64,000 bases of DNA from Bradyrhizobium guangxiense (GTDB lineage Bacteria > Pseudomonadota > Alphaproteobacteria > Rhizobiales > Xanthobacteraceae): assembly GCF_004114915.1 (NCBI RefSeq), contig NZ_CP022219.1, positions 4,928,501-4,992,500 on the forward strand, in the 5' to 3' direction. A program made the translations under genes and the position numbers. The number at the start of each line of letters is the position of its first letter. The first letter of the stretch is position 1. Positions 53,302-62,607 of this stretch are shown here, one piece after another. The notes beneath the pieces were generated by a model that had not been told where the DNA came from, ran no database searches, and saw nothing but the letters and a program-made list of their open reading frames with translations.

Positions 53302-54095
53302 GTGGCGTCCAGTCCCAGAAGGCCGAGAATCTGGCGGCGCAGATCGGCGAGATAGGGATCGCCGCGATGGCGCGGATAGGGCCGGTCGACGCGGATGTCG
53401 GCCTTGACACGTGCCGGCCGGTCGCTGAACACGATGACGCGGTTGGCAAGCACCAGGGCTTCCTCCGCATCATGCGTCACCAGCAGCGTTGTAAAGCCCT
53501 TGCGCTGCCAGAGCGCGACGATCTCGGCCTGCATGGTGATGCGGGTCAGCGAGTCCAGTTTCCCCAAGGGCTCGTCGAGGATCAGGATCTTGGGATCGTT
53601 GACCAGCGCCCGCGCCAGCGCGACGCGCTGCGCCATGCCGCCGGAGAGCTGGTGCGGATAGGCGTTGCGGAACGAGGACAGTCCGACGAGGTCGAGCGCG
53701 GCATCGACGCGATGGCGCTGGCTCCTCAGGATGCCCTGGGCCTCGAGGCCCAGGGCGACGTTGTCCCAGACCGACCGCCAGGGAAACAAGGTGGGATCCT
53801 GGAACACGACGACGCGCGACGGATGCGGCCGCGTGATGCGAGCCTCATCCTCCCGCAGCGTCCCCGCCTTGGGCTTGTCGAGGCCGGCGACCAGCCGCAG
53901 CAAGGTCGACTTGCCGCAGCCGGAGGGCCCCAGCAGCGCGACGAACTCGCCTGGCTCGACCGAGATGCTGACATCGCTCAGCACCGGCAGCGCGCTGCCG
54001 TCGATATCGAAGGCGTGGCTGACCTGCTCGATGTCCAGTGCGGCGCCGGCGGCCGGATGCGTGATCGCTTCGGCCAACGCTGCTGCGGTTACCAT
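53295..54095 (-). CDS. ssuB: sulfonate ABC transporter, ATP-binding subunit
   Basis: A 266-residue ABC ATPase. Walker A GPSGCGKSTLL near residue 57, VVFQDPTLFPWRSVWDNVA (Q-loop), LSGGMAQRVALARALVNDP (signature), LILDEPLGKLDSLTR (Walker B) and THDAEEAL (H-loop). The start at 54095 is used because the longer frame begins inside the permease gene; the two genes overlap by 7 bases. Cytoplasmic, paired with the permease upstream. Confidence 0.92.
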   Translation of the reverse strand: MVTAAALAEAITHPAAGAALDIEQVSHAFDIDGSALPVLSDVSISVEPGEFVALLGPSGCGKSTLLRLVAGLDKPKAGTLREDEARITRPHPSRVVVFQDPTLFPWRSVWDNVALGLEAQGILRSQRHRVDAALDLVGLSSFRNAYPHQLSGGMAQRVALARALVNDPKILILDEPLGKLDSLTRITMQAEIVALWQRKGFTTLLVTHDAEEALVLANRVIVFSDRPARVKADIRVDRPYPRHRGDPYLADLRRQILGLLGLDATW

Positions 54096-55111
54096 TTCAC
54101 GGTCCCCTTCTGCCAGACCAGCAGGCGGTCGCGGATTGAGAACAGCAGCGTGATGGCGCCGGAGCAAAGCAGCGACATCACGATCAGCGCCGCATACATG
54201 TTGGCGTAGGCAGCCCAGCCCTGCGCCCATTGCAGGTACCAGCCGAGCCCGGCCTTGACGCCGATCATCTCGGCGACCACGAGCACAGCAAAGGACGAGC
54301 CGAGCCCCATGAACAGGCCGACGAAGACATGCGGCAGTGCGGCCGGGATTGCGACCTTCAGCACCAGGAACGACGGCTTGGCGCCGAGCGTGCGCGCGAC
54401 GTCGTAATAGGCATTGCTGACGCTCGCGACGCCCGACCAGGTCAGCACCGTCACCGGAAAGCCCGTCGCCAGCGCGATCAGGAAGGTCGAGGCGCTCCAG
54501 CTCGACGGGAAGGTGAAGAAGGCGATCGGCAGCCAGGCGGTCGCCGGCAGCGGGCCGATGAAGCGCAACACCGGATGCACCCAATAGCCGACCGCGCGCG
54601 ACCAGCCGATCGAGACGCCGGTCAGGAATCCGACCGTCGCACCGATCAGATAGCCACCGAGCTGCAGCTTGACGGACGCGAACACGCTGTCGAGCAGCTT
54701 CGGCAGATCATCGGTGTAGACCTCGATGATCGCCTGCGGCGGCGGGAAGAACGGCAGCGGCAACCAGGCGAACTTTGCGGTCGCGACCTCCCAAACCGTC
54801 AGAAACGCCCCGAGCGCGACCAGCCACGGTGCCCTCTTCTGCAACGCCTTCCCGGTCGAACCGAGATAGTCGGCGCCGACGGTGCCGAACAGCGCGATGG
54901 CCGCGATGATGAAGGCCGCGATGCCGAGCGAATGCGTCCGGGACCAGTCGCCGACATCCGTCCACCACAGGCAGGACAGGCCGAAGGCGATCCAGGCGAT
55001 GCTTCCGAGAACGCCGACGCCGGATTCCCGCACCCAGCCGGCGAGCAGCGGCGCGCGCGAGAGGCGCGGCGCGCCGGAGGCGAGGCCGTCAGACAGCGAA
55101 TACGTCGACAT
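54089..55111 (-). CDS. ssuC: sulfonate ABC transporter, permease subunit
   Basis: A 340-residue inner-membrane permease with about seven hydrophobic segments (for example VLGSIAWIAFGLSCLWW, LGIAAFIIAAIALFGTVG, QLGGYLIGATVGFLTGVSI). The EAA-like loop LGAKPSFLVLKVAIPAALP is the ATPase contact. The N-terminus is longer than in many SsuC proteins: two extra helices precede the BPD_transp_1 domain. ATG at 55111 overlaps the upstream binding-protein gene by 23 bases. Longer upstream frames are Arg/Ser-rich nonsense. Confidence 0.9.
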   Translation of the reverse strand: MSTYSLSDGLASGAPRLSRAPLLAGWVRESGVGVLGSIAWIAFGLSCLWWTDVGDWSRTHSLGIAAFIIAAIALFGTVGADYLGSTGKALQKRAPWLVALGAFLTVWEVATAKFAWLPLPFFPPPQAIIEVYTDDLPKLLDSVFASVKLQLGGYLIGATVGFLTGVSIGWSRAVGYWVHPVLRFIGPLPATAWLPIAFFTFPSSWSASTFLIALATGFPVTVLTWSGVASVSNAYYDVARTLGAKPSFLVLKVAIPAALPHVFVGLFMGLGSSFAVLVVAEMIGVKAGLGWYLQWAQGWAAYANMYAALIVMSLLCSGAITLLFSIRDRLLVWQKGTVKW

Positions 55112-56189
55112 AGATGCGCTCCGCGAATTTGGCCGTGTCGGTGCTGGCCTTGAAGACCTGCACGCTCTTGAGATCGTCGGCGTAGGCCTTGAGCTCGCGC
55201 TTGAGCACGTCGCCGACGGGATGATGATGGTGGGTGTGGTAGCGCACCATGCCCTCGATATCGGCGAGCGTGGCGGCCTTCGGCGCATAGGGCTGGAACG
55301 ATTTTGCCGCAAGCGACGCATTCTGGGAGGTGAACATCGCCGCATCGAGCAGCGCTTGGGTGATGGCGCGCGCGACTTGAGGTTCTTCGCGCACAAGCGA
55401 GCCGCGCAGGCCGAGGATGCAGCAGCTCTTCTCGCGGAATTCGCCGTCGAGGTTGGAGGCGACTTCCTTGTACTGCGTATCCTTGAGCCAGAGATAGGCG
55501 AGCGGGTCGGACGACAGGAACGCCTGCACCTCGCCCTTCTCCACCGCGACGTTGAGGAGATTGCCCGGATAGGCGCGCCAGTCGACGTCCCTGATCGGGT
55601 CGATGCCGAGCTTGGCGAGCTGGATCGAGAAGAAATTCTTGTCGGGACCGGCGAGATCGCCGACCGCGACGATCTTGCCCTTGAGGTCGGCGAGCTTGGC
55701 GACGCCGGAATCGGTGCGCGACAGCACGCGCATGCAGCCGCCATGCGTGCCGGCGGCGATCTTGACGTCAAAGCCCTGCTCCAGCGGCTTCAGCCAGCGC
55801 AGCGCCATGCCGAGGCCGGCATCGCTCTTGCCGGTCGCAATCGCCTCGAGCAGCTGGTCGGTCGAGCCCGAATAGTTGACGAGTTCGACCTCGAGATTGT
55901 GCTTCTGGAAGAAGCCGTGCTCGATGGCAACCGGTACCGGCGCGAGGCAGACAGCGCCGGCATTCCAGGATAATTTCAGCTTGCGCGGCGCCCCAGTGAG
56001 CGCGGGCGCATCGGACGCGGTCCGGCACAGCGGGAATTCCGAGAAGTCGACGCCGGGCGCGACGGCGCGCGGTGCAAAGGCCTGTGCGCCCAGCGCGCCG
56101 AGCGGCGCGGCGAAAGCCGCTGCAAGCCCCGCCTGAAGCAGATGGCGCCGATCAAGCCCCGATCCGCTCCGCTTGGTGTCGTTGTTCAT
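55089..56189 (-). CDS. ABC transporter binding protein, Tat-exported (first gene of sulfonate operon)
   Basis: A 366-residue binding protein of the NMT1/CmpA/NrtA-SsuA kind. The Tat signal is LDRRHLLQAGLAAAFAAPL. The mature part reads KLKLSWNAGAVCLAPVPVA (the ligand-pocket opening), VELVNYSGSTDQLLEAIA, and HHHH near the C-terminal lobe (HTHHHHPVGDV). It differs from the SsuA at the far end of the operon, so the operon has two binding proteins, perhaps with different sulfonates as ligands. Promoter region is 56190-56676. Confidence 0.85.
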   Translation of the reverse strand: MNNDTKRSGSGLDRRHLLQAGLAAAFAAPLGALGAQAFAPRAVAPGVDFSEFPLCRTASDAPALTGAPRKLKLSWNAGAVCLAPVPVAIEHGFFQKHNLEVELVNYSGSTDQLLEAIATGKSDAGLGMALRWLKPLEQGFDVKIAAGTHGGCMRVLSRTDSGVAKLADLKGKIVAVGDLAGPDKNFFSIQLAKLGIDPIRDVDWRAYPGNLLNVAVEKGEVQAFLSSDPLAYLWLKDTQYKEVASNLDGEFREKSCCILGLRGSLVREEPQVARAITQALLDAAMFTSQNASLAAKSFQPYAPKAATLADIEGMVRYHTHHHHPVGDVLKRELKAYADDLKSVQVFKASTDTAKFAERIYVDVFAV

Positions 56190-56676
56190 TCGTCCCCACT
56201 CCTGCGCTGGCACGGCTCCGCCATCTGCGCAACGGTTCGCGTTGCGCATGTTCCGTGCGGAGCTGCGTTGAGAGAAAATCATTCCGGCGGCGCTTTGGCG
56301 CCGCGTTGATGCGATGCGCAAATCATGCGGCGCGCTCGCCGCATCGTCAATGAAATGGAATTTCGAATGTAGCGCGCAGCGAGGTCATTCTCTCCATCGG
56401 CGGATGCGGGAGCGATGAAAGGATTTCCGCAAATGCGTCGACATGCGAGGTCAACCGCGACTCCCTCGCCTGCTGCATCCCTGTGCAGCTTCACCCGGCC
56501 ACAGTGCACATTCTCGAAAGCGAGCCTTCGCTGAAACGTCATTTCCTGAAGCAAGCGCAATACGGTCGGCCATTTCATTGACGGCGGATCGCGTGCTCAT
56601 AGACTTGAGCGTCTCGCTGCATCGCTCGCTCACGCGTCGTGAGCCAAAGTAACAAGCAAGCAACAAGACAGGCCTC
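56190..56676. other. divergent intergenic region of the sulfonate locus
   Basis: 487 bases between the operon start and the broken ssuA-like gene. Both promoters should lie here. I found no clear -35/-10 pair, operator or RNA. Confidence 0.4.
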
Positions 56677-57655
56677 ATGAGCATCAACTCCCACGACCAT
56701 TCCATCACGCGCCGGCTCGCGGCATCGCTGCTCGCCGCCGCCATTACGCTATCGACCGCTGCGGCATCGCTTGCGGCCGACACCGTCGTGCTGCGCGTCG
56801 GCGACCAGAAGGGCGGCAACCGCTCGCTGCTCGAAATCTCCGGCTATGCGAAGGACCTGCCCTACTATCGAATGGTCGGAATTCCCTGCGGCTGCACCGA
56901 TCCTGGAAGCGCTCAACGCCGGCGCGCTCGATGTCGGCTACACCGGCGACCTCTCCTTCCTCTCGGTCTATGCGGCAGGCGCGCCGATCAAGGCGATCGG
57001 CGGCACGCGCTCGGATGCGAAGACGCAGGCGATTCTGGTGCGCCAGGATTCGCCGATCAAATCGGCCGCCGACCTCAAGGGAAAGCGCCTCGCCGGCACG
57101 CGCGGCGGCTGGGGCCAGTTCCTGATCGATGCGACGCTGGAGAAGGCGCAGATCAAGCTGGAGGATGCGACCTTCGCTCCGCTCGGCCCGGTCGACGCCA
57201 AGATCGCGCTGGTCGCGGGCTCGATCGACGCCTGGGCCGTGTGGGAGCCCTACGTGTCGTTCGCCACGCTGAAGGACAAGGCCCGCGTGATCGCCGACGG
57301 CGAGGGCCTGACGCCGACCATCACCTTCATCGTCGCCTCCGACAACGCCATCGCCACCAAGCGCGCGGCGGTGCAGGATCTGGTGCATCGGCTGAACAAG
57401 GCTCGGCTATGGTCGCTGGATCATGTTGCCGAGTACGCCAGGAACACGGCCGAACTGACCAGGCTGCCGGAAGACGTGTTGCTGTCGGCCTACACCGCAC
57501 AGCGCACCAGCCCGATCGTGATCGACGAGCACGTGGTCAAGGAGGTGCAGGACGCCTCCGACCGCTCGACCCGCTACGGTATCCTGCCGAAAAAGCTCGA
57601 CGTCAGCAGAGCCGTCGACCGCAGCTTCACGGCCGCGGCGACGGGGTCGAACTAG
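56677..57655 (+). pseudogene. ssuA: ssuA-like sulfonate-binding protein gene, frameshifted
   Basis: The first frame gives a signal peptide (RRLAASLLAAAITLSTAAA) and VVLRVGDQKGGNRSLLEIS up to DLPYYR at about 56868. The second frame resumes with IEWSEFPAAAPILEALNAG and runs to the end in AATGSN. In the intact ssuA the same place reads VPYKIEW, so here the Lys codon has shrunk to one base (loss of two) or one base was added. Everything else is well conserved (VDAKIALVAGSIDAWAVWE). It is divergent from the intact operon. Sequencing error cannot be excluded. Confidence 0.8.
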
Positions 57656-57672
57656 CGCTGAGGCGCGGCGGG

Positions 57673-57771
57673 ATGCGCAAGTTTCGCCTCGAAGCCGGCC
57701 CACTGCATCTCGCCGGGATCGTGCTCATGCAGCTCGCCTGCATGAGCCTGATCGTCTGGCTCTCGCTATAG
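57673..57771 (+). CDS. possible 32-aa membrane peptide
   Basis: A short frame MRKFRLEAGPLHLAGIVLMQ... ending WLSL. It has one hydrophobic segment (about 18 residues) after a basic start, which is the layout of a small membrane protein. It lies just behind the broken ssuA-like gene and before the operator at 57823. The ribosome-binding site is weak (GGCGGG adjacent). Low confidence. Confidence 0.25.
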   Translation: MRKFRLEAGPLHLAGIVLMQLACMSLIVWLSL

Positions 57772-57822
57772 ACGCAAGCAGGGTCGCCGCTTGCCGGCCC
57801 GGGCCGCGACGTCCGCGCGGAC

Positions 57823-57866
57823 TTAAGGGAAAGATCAGGACAACATAAGGCGCCCATAAGGACTTG
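57823..57866 (+). promoter_or_regulatory. four 11-bp direct repeats upstream of the catalase homologue
   Basis: TTAAGGGAAAG, ATCAGGACAAC, ATAAGGCGCCC, ATAAGGACTTG, back to back, each with a [AT]xAxGG-like core. Fifteen bases later a -10-like TAGCAT lies at 57882-57887. The same arrangement occurs at 62248-62291. Eleven-base periodicity is the signature of OmpR/PhoB-type winged-helix dimers on one DNA face, and such a regulator is encoded at 59160-62219. Confidence 0.6.
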
Positions 57867-58057
57867 CGAACGCCATTGGCCTAGCATCGACTCTGCGATC
57901 TCGTCGGTAACGGGATGCCTCATTCCGCGGCTTGTGCAGGCAACCGCAGTTCGCTCTCAGATTGCCGATCCCGACCGGACGGGTCTACATTGCAAACCGC
58001 CCTGCGGCCGTCGATGCTTGCAATGGGAAGGCGACGCGAGGGCTGGAGATCAGCGCC

Positions 58058-59152
58058 ATGTCAGCCGGTCAGTATCTTCGCTATGACCCGTCCGTCGAAC
58101 AAATCCGGCCGGAGGAAGCGGAGGCCGTCGAGGCGATCGTCGCCTCGATCTCACGGACGAGCGCCCGCAGCTTCGCGAAGGACGGGCACGGCACCCGGCA
58201 GCAGCACGCCAAGGGCGCCGGTTATCTCCGCGGCGAGCTGATCGTCTACGACGATCTGCAGGATCATCTGCGGCAGGGCCTGTTCAAACAGCCCGGCCGT
58301 TTCCCGATCATCGTCCGGCTCTCCACCGCATTCGACAGGAGCGACCGCGTACGTTCGCCGCGCGGATTTGCCATCAAGGTCCTGGGCGTGACTGGACCCA
58401 AGGCGCTCGGCGACGATGATTCGACGAACCAGGATCTCCTTCTCGTCAATCATCCCAGCTATTTCGCGGATGCGATGAGCTATATGCACGCGCAGCACAA
58501 GGTCGAGCGCAGCCTGATCCTGCCGGACCTGGCGTACGCGCCCATCGGCTTTGTCGCACGCGTCCTGGTCGCCGCGTCGGACAGAACAGGCATTCCGATC
58601 CCGATCGTCCTGAAAGCGCTCGGTGATGCCGGCAGCAATATTCTCGGAGAAACCTTTCACACCGAGGGAGCGCTGCGGTTCGGCGACTACATTGCAAGGC
58701 TTCGGCTGGTGCCGATGTCGGCCTCGGTCCGCCGGCTAACCGGCCAGCCGTGCCACGACGCCGATCATGCCGTGCGGGACGCCGTCGTTACCTTCTTCAG
58801 AGACAATGCGGCCGAGTACGAACTGTTCGCCCAGCTCTGCACCGACCTGGAGCGTACGCCGATCGAAGACGCCTCGATCGACTGGCCCGAGGACGTCGCG
58901 CCGCCGCAAGCCCTCGGCAAGATCACGCTTCCGCGCCAGACCGCCGACAGTCCCGCCCGTCGCGTCTATTCCGACGAGGTGCTGTCGTTCGATCCATGGC
59001 GATGCCTCGCTGCGCATCAGCCGCTCGGCTCGATCATGCGGTTGCGCAGGGATGCCTACCGTGCCTCCCGCACGCTTCGGCAGCAGCAGAATCAATACAT
59101 CTTCAAACAGCACCCCGGAGAGCCGCGACAGATCTCGGATCTGCCGGATTGA
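58058..59152 (+). CDS. catalase-fold heme protein, y4iL-like
   Basis: A 364-residue protein of the catalase superfamily, y4iL-like group. Seen: GTRQQHAKGAGYLRGELIV (distal His region), FPIIVRLSTAFDRSDRVRS, SPRGFAIKVLGVTG, NQDLLLVNHPSYFADAMSY. Full catalases have about 480 residues and an R-x-F-x-Y heme-ligand motif that I cannot find here, so peroxidase activity is likely but catalase activity uncertain. ATG at 58058 has GGAG upstream; the 42-residue upstream extension looks non-coding. The direct repeats at 57823-57866 mark its promoter. Its stop is 7 bases from the stop of the convergent regulator. Confidence 0.82.
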   Translation: MSAGQYLRYDPSVEQIRPEEAEAVEAIVASISRTSARSFAKDGHGTRQQHAKGAGYLRGELIVYDDLQDHLRQGLFKQPGRFPIIVRLSTAFDRSDRVRSPRGFAIKVLGVTGPKALGDDDSTNQDLLLVNHPSYFADAMSYMHAQHKVERSLILPDLAYAPIGFVARVLVAASDRTGIPIPIVLKALGDAGSNILGETFHTEGALRFGDYIARLRLVPMSASVRRLTGQPCHDADHAVRDAVVTFFRDNAAEYELFAQLCTDLERTPIEDASIDWPEDVAPPQALGKITLPRQTADSPARRVYSDEVLSFDPWRCLAAHQPLGSIMRLRRDAYRASRTLRQQQNQYIFKQHPGEPRQISDLPD

Positions 59153-59159
59153 CCGGTCA

Positions 59160-62100
59160 TTATCTCGCGCCGGTGTCCCAGCCGGCGTCGAAAAAGGTCG
59201 CCGACCGCAGCGGATCGCCCGGATCGAGCGTCTCTGCCAGCGATGCGATCACTCGGCGGGAGCGGTCCCGCCATTTCGCAGCCCTTTGCGCATGTCCGAG
59301 GCTCCCATAAAGCACCGCGACCGTGCGGTAGACCTGCCAGGCTGCATGCGGCAGCCTGGCATGACGGACGATCGAAACCGCCGCCGCCAAATGCTCCCCG
59401 GCGAGTTGCGCATCCTGCTGCAGGATCGCAATTCTTGCCATGACCTCGTGGCACAGCGCGAGAAACGGGAGGTCGGGTGCCGCGCTCGTCACTGCAAGAA
59501 ACTGGCTGGCGGAACTCCGGGCGCGATCCAGATCGCCGATCGCGATCCAATAGTCGCAGCAAGTCAGGAGATAATGGGGGATGACCAGCGATTCCATCGG
59601 CACGCGATCGACCTCCATTCGCCGCTCCATCGCGTCGAGATGCTGCCGCGTCCGCGCCAGGTCGCCCATCCTGACATAGGCTCGCGCCAGCAAATTCCTG
59701 CCGACGAAGAAGGTGAACGGATTGGCCTCGATCATCCCACCGAGCGCGTCCTCAGCACGCCGCGCCGCGCTCCCGTATTCCCCGGCCTCGGAATACAGCC
59801 ATCCAATGGTGAGCTGACACAGCGCGACGGCCTGTGGATTTGCATTCCGCTCCGAGATGGCCAACGCGGAGGCGACGTTTCTTTTCGCCCGCCCCCATTC
59901 GCCGAGATAGATCTGCGCAAAGGCCTCGACGGCTTCATAGAGCACGAACAGATAGACGTCGCCGACCGCGCGGGCGAGGTCCTTGCCCCTGGTCGTCGCA
60001 TCGCAGCAGGCCGGATAATTCGCGCGGAGGAACTCCAGCACCATCTCCATCGAGCAGCGTCGCAACCGCATGCTCAGGTCCTGCTCTCCGGTGATCAGTG
60101 CTGAGGCCTGCTCGGAAAGGGAGGCATTCTCGCGGTCCCAGCCGCAGAGCATCAGCTTCAAATTGGCAACGTTCCCCTGGACCAGCGCGCTGAACGCGGC
60201 GTCGTCGATCGCACGGCTCTTCACGAGGGCCTGTTCGGCAATAGGCAGGCTCTGGCGTCGATCGACGTAAAGACAAAACCGGCTGAGGTCGACCAGTGCG
60301 TTCACCTCTTCGCGCTCGTGCCCGTTCTCCGCCGCATGCGCGACGACCGCGTTGAGATCCTGCAGCGAATTCAGGAAATCTCCGCTGGCCCGCCAGGCCC
60401 AGGCGCGCTGAAGCAGCAACTTCAGACGTGCCGCCACCCGAAACTCCGGCGGCAAATGCGGCACCAGATCCAAGGCACGGGATAGATAGCTCGCCGCCTC
60501 GCGCGTGCTGAACCGCCGCGCCGAGCCCTCGGCGGCAGCGCCCAGATAGTGCATTGCCTTCGGGAAATCGCGGCCCAGTTCGAAGTGGCGGGCGAGCACG
60601 GGGGCGATCTCCCGAGCCTGCAGCCCGTATCCCTGCTCGAGCCCGGCTCCGAGCAGCGCATGGGTTTTTGCGCGGCGCGCGGGCGCAAGCCGCTGGTACA
60701 GGATCTCCTGGTAGAGCGCGTGCTGGAACGCATAACGCCCGGAGACGTCTCCGCTCGGCCACTCCGTCATGCCGTCGACGAGGAGGATGCGATCGGTTCG
60801 CGCCAGGTCCTCGCACATCTGCTCGACATCCAGCACGGAGCGGTCGAGGGCGCCTGCGATATGGAGCGCGGAAACCTCCGCGCCCGCCGCACTTGCGACC
60901 TCGAGCAGGCTGCGTTCGTCCGCAGTGAGGTGATCGATCTGCTGCCTGATCATTCCTTCCAGGTCGCGCGGCATGCTGTCTTGCGAGGCCGCGTCTTCGC
61001 GGACCAGCTGCCAGCCTGCGTCGCTCTCCACGAGCGCGCCCTGCGCCACGAGATGGTCGATGAGTGAGGTCACGAACAAGGGCTGTCCGCCGGTTCGCGC
61101 GAAGATGCGTTCGACCAGCTTCTTGGCGAAATCGGCGGAGTTGAAGCGCAGGGACAGATAGCGTTCGACGTCGATATCGGTCAGTCGGTCGAGCGCGAGC
61201 TCGGTGGCGTATCCGTGAATCCGCAGATCCTGGTGAACCGCGCGAACGGGATGTCCGCCGACCGCGACTTCCATGGGCCGATAGGTGGCCAACACGAGGA
61301 TGGCCGCCTTCCCATCCCGGCGCGCAAGGCGCGAGAGCACATCCACGGTGGCAAAGTCGCTCCAGTGCAGGTCTTCCAGCACGATCACCCATGGTCGCCG
61401 GGCGGCGAGACGTTCCATGAGATCGGCAAATTCACGCAGCATGCGCTCGCGGGTTGCGCCAAAGACCTCATGCTGGAATGCCGCCCGGTCTGCTTCGCCG
61501 AGGAAGCCGGGCATTTGCGCGAGCCAGGTCGGCGCGTGCTCGCGTATGGAAGCCAGCAGCGATGCTCCATCGGTTCGACGGCAACACTCGTTCAGCGCTC
61601 CGATCAGCGGAAGAAAGGCCTCATGGGTGCCGAACAATTCGTTGCAGCCACAGTGCAGCACGCCCAGCCCCTGCTGGTTCATCCGGTCGAGGGTCATTTG
61701 CAAGAGGGTGGTCTTGCCGATCCCCGCCTCGCCGGTGATGAAGACGATCTGGCGCTGTCCGGCACGCGCGAGTTGCAGTGCCTTGTCCAGCATCTCGAGC
61801 GCCCCGGTGCGCCCCACCCTCCATTGCCGGCGTCGATCGATAGCCTGCTCCGTGGCGGAAGCCCCCTCCACGTCAGCCGCCCGCGCGATCGCAGGCGGTT
61901 CGGCGGTCGCGACCGCCGCAATGAAACGATAGCCGCGCCGTGGGACCGTCTCGATATAGTTGGGGGACTGCCTGTCGTCACCGAGTGCCGCGCGGAGCGC
62001 GTTGACGGCGACGGCGAGGCTGGACTCACTGACGTGAAGCTCGGACCAGACCGCGTCGAGCAACTCGTCCTTGGTGACGAGCTCGCCGGGACGATCGACC

Positions 62101-62219
62101 AGACAGCAGAGAACCTCGAACGGCTTCGGCGGCAGCGCGATCCGCTCCGCTCCTCGCCACAACAGCGCGTTGGCCCGATCGAGCCGGAATTCACCAAAGG
62201 CAAGCGCGTCTCTACGCAC
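59160..62219 (-). CDS. wHTH-AAA transcriptional regulator with TPR-like tail
   Basis: A 1019-residue regulator from the GTG at 62219 (GGAGG eight bases upstream; a TTG at 62267 is also open but lies within the direct-repeat operator). Residues 1-100: OmpR-type winged helix (FGEFRLDRANALLWRG, LVTKDELLDAVWSELHVSE, ETVPRRGYRFIAAV). Residues about 130-400: an AAA/STAND ATPase with Walker A GEAGIGKTT and Walker B VIVLEDLHWSD. The rest is alpha-helical repeats, as in MalT- and CadC-like STAND regulators. The signal is unknown. It is convergent with the catalase homologue and likely controls it and itself. Confidence 0.85.
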   Translation of the reverse strand: MRRDALAFGEFRLDRANALLWRGAERIALPPKPFEVLCCLVDRPGELVTKDELLDAVWSELHVSESSLAVAVNALRAALGDDRQSPNYIETVPRRGYRFIAAVATAEPPAIARAADVEGASATEQAIDRRRQWRVGRTGALEMLDKALQLARAGQRQIVFITGEAGIGKTTLLQMTLDRMNQQGLGVLHCGCNELFGTHEAFLPLIGALNECCRRTDGASLLASIREHAPTWLAQMPGFLGEADRAAFQHEVFGATRERMLREFADLMERLAARRPWVIVLEDLHWSDFATVDVLSRLARRDGKAAILVLATYRPMEVAVGGHPVRAVHQDLRIHGYATELALDRLTDIDVERYLSLRFNSADFAKKLVERIFARTGGQPLFVTSLIDHLVAQGALVESDAGWQLVREDAASQDSMPRDLEGMIRQQIDHLTADERSLLEVASAAGAEVSALHIAGALDRSVLDVEQMCEDLARTDRILLVDGMTEWPSGDVSGRYAFQHALYQEILYQRLAPARRAKTHALLGAGLEQGYGLQAREIAPVLARHFELGRDFPKAMHYLGAAAEGSARRFSTREAASYLSRALDLVPHLPPEFRVAARLKLLLQRAWAWRASGDFLNSLQDLNAVVAHAAENGHEREEVNALVDLSRFCLYVDRRQSLPIAEQALVKSRAIDDAAFSALVQGNVANLKLMLCGWDRENASLSEQASALITGEQDLSMRLRRCSMEMVLEFLRANYPACCDATTRGKDLARAVGDVYLFVLYEAVEAFAQIYLGEWGRAKRNVASALAISERNANPQAVALCQLTIGWLYSEAGEYGSAARRAEDALGGMIEANPFTFFVGRNLLARAYVRMGDLARTRQHLDAMERRMEVDRVPMESLVIPHYLLTCCDYWIAIGDLDRARSSASQFLAVTSAAPDLPFLALCHEVMARIAILQQDAQLAGEHLAAAVSIVRHARLPHAAWQVYRTVAVLYGSLGHAQRAAKWRDRSRRVIASLAETLDPGDPLRSATFFDAGWDTGAR

Positions 62220-62247
62220 AGCTTCCACCTCCGGATACTGCCCGATC

Positions 62248-62291
62248 TTAAGGGAAAGCTCAGCCAAATGTAAGGACGCCCTAAAGACCTG
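62248..62291 (+). promoter_or_regulatory. four 11-bp direct repeats between regulator and small genes
   Basis: TTAAGGGAAAG, CTCAGCCAAAT, GTAAGGACGCC, CTAAAGACCTG. The first is identical to the first unit at 57823 and the phasing is the same. A TAGCAT box lies at 62308-62313, 16 bases downstream in the plus direction, so the plus-strand target is the small-gene pair at 62422. The leftmost unit is 29 bases from the regulator's GTG, suggesting autoregulation. Confidence 0.6.
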
Positions 62292-62421
62292 CGCCCTGCG
62301 CCGGCCCTAGCATCGCCCTGTTCATTTCAGAGGCGCCGGCAAGGCGCCGGACCGCCTTTTCATCGTGCCGCCATTTCAATCGGCGGGCAGTTGATGCCCG
62401 AATTTTGGCAGGGAGTTGGCT

Positions 62422-62607
62422 ATGAGCATTTTGAGGCCCCAGGCGATTTCGCCTCTCGCCGTCGCCGTCGCCGTACGCCGTTACGACGTCAGGGTCATAT
62501 TGAGCGTCACCGTCCTCAGCCGCGTTTTCCTCGTTGCCATCTATCTTGCGTGCGCCGGCCCCAGCCTGTCCGGGGCCGACCTCACCAACGTCATCGCGCT
62601 GCCATGA
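62422..62607 (+). CDS. small hypothetical membrane-type protein, 61 aa
   Basis: Begins ATG at 62422 with GGGAG six bases upstream. The C-terminal half is hydrophobic (VTVLSRVFLVAIYLACAG), a likely membrane segment, following an Ala/Arg-rich start. No family known. Its stop overlaps the next start (ATGA), so the two are co-translated. The direct repeats and TAGCAT box upstream make it a candidate target of the neighbouring regulator. Confidence 0.5.
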   Translation: MSILRPQAISPLAVAVAVRRYDVRVILSVTVLSRVFLVAIYLACAGPSLSGADLTNVIALP

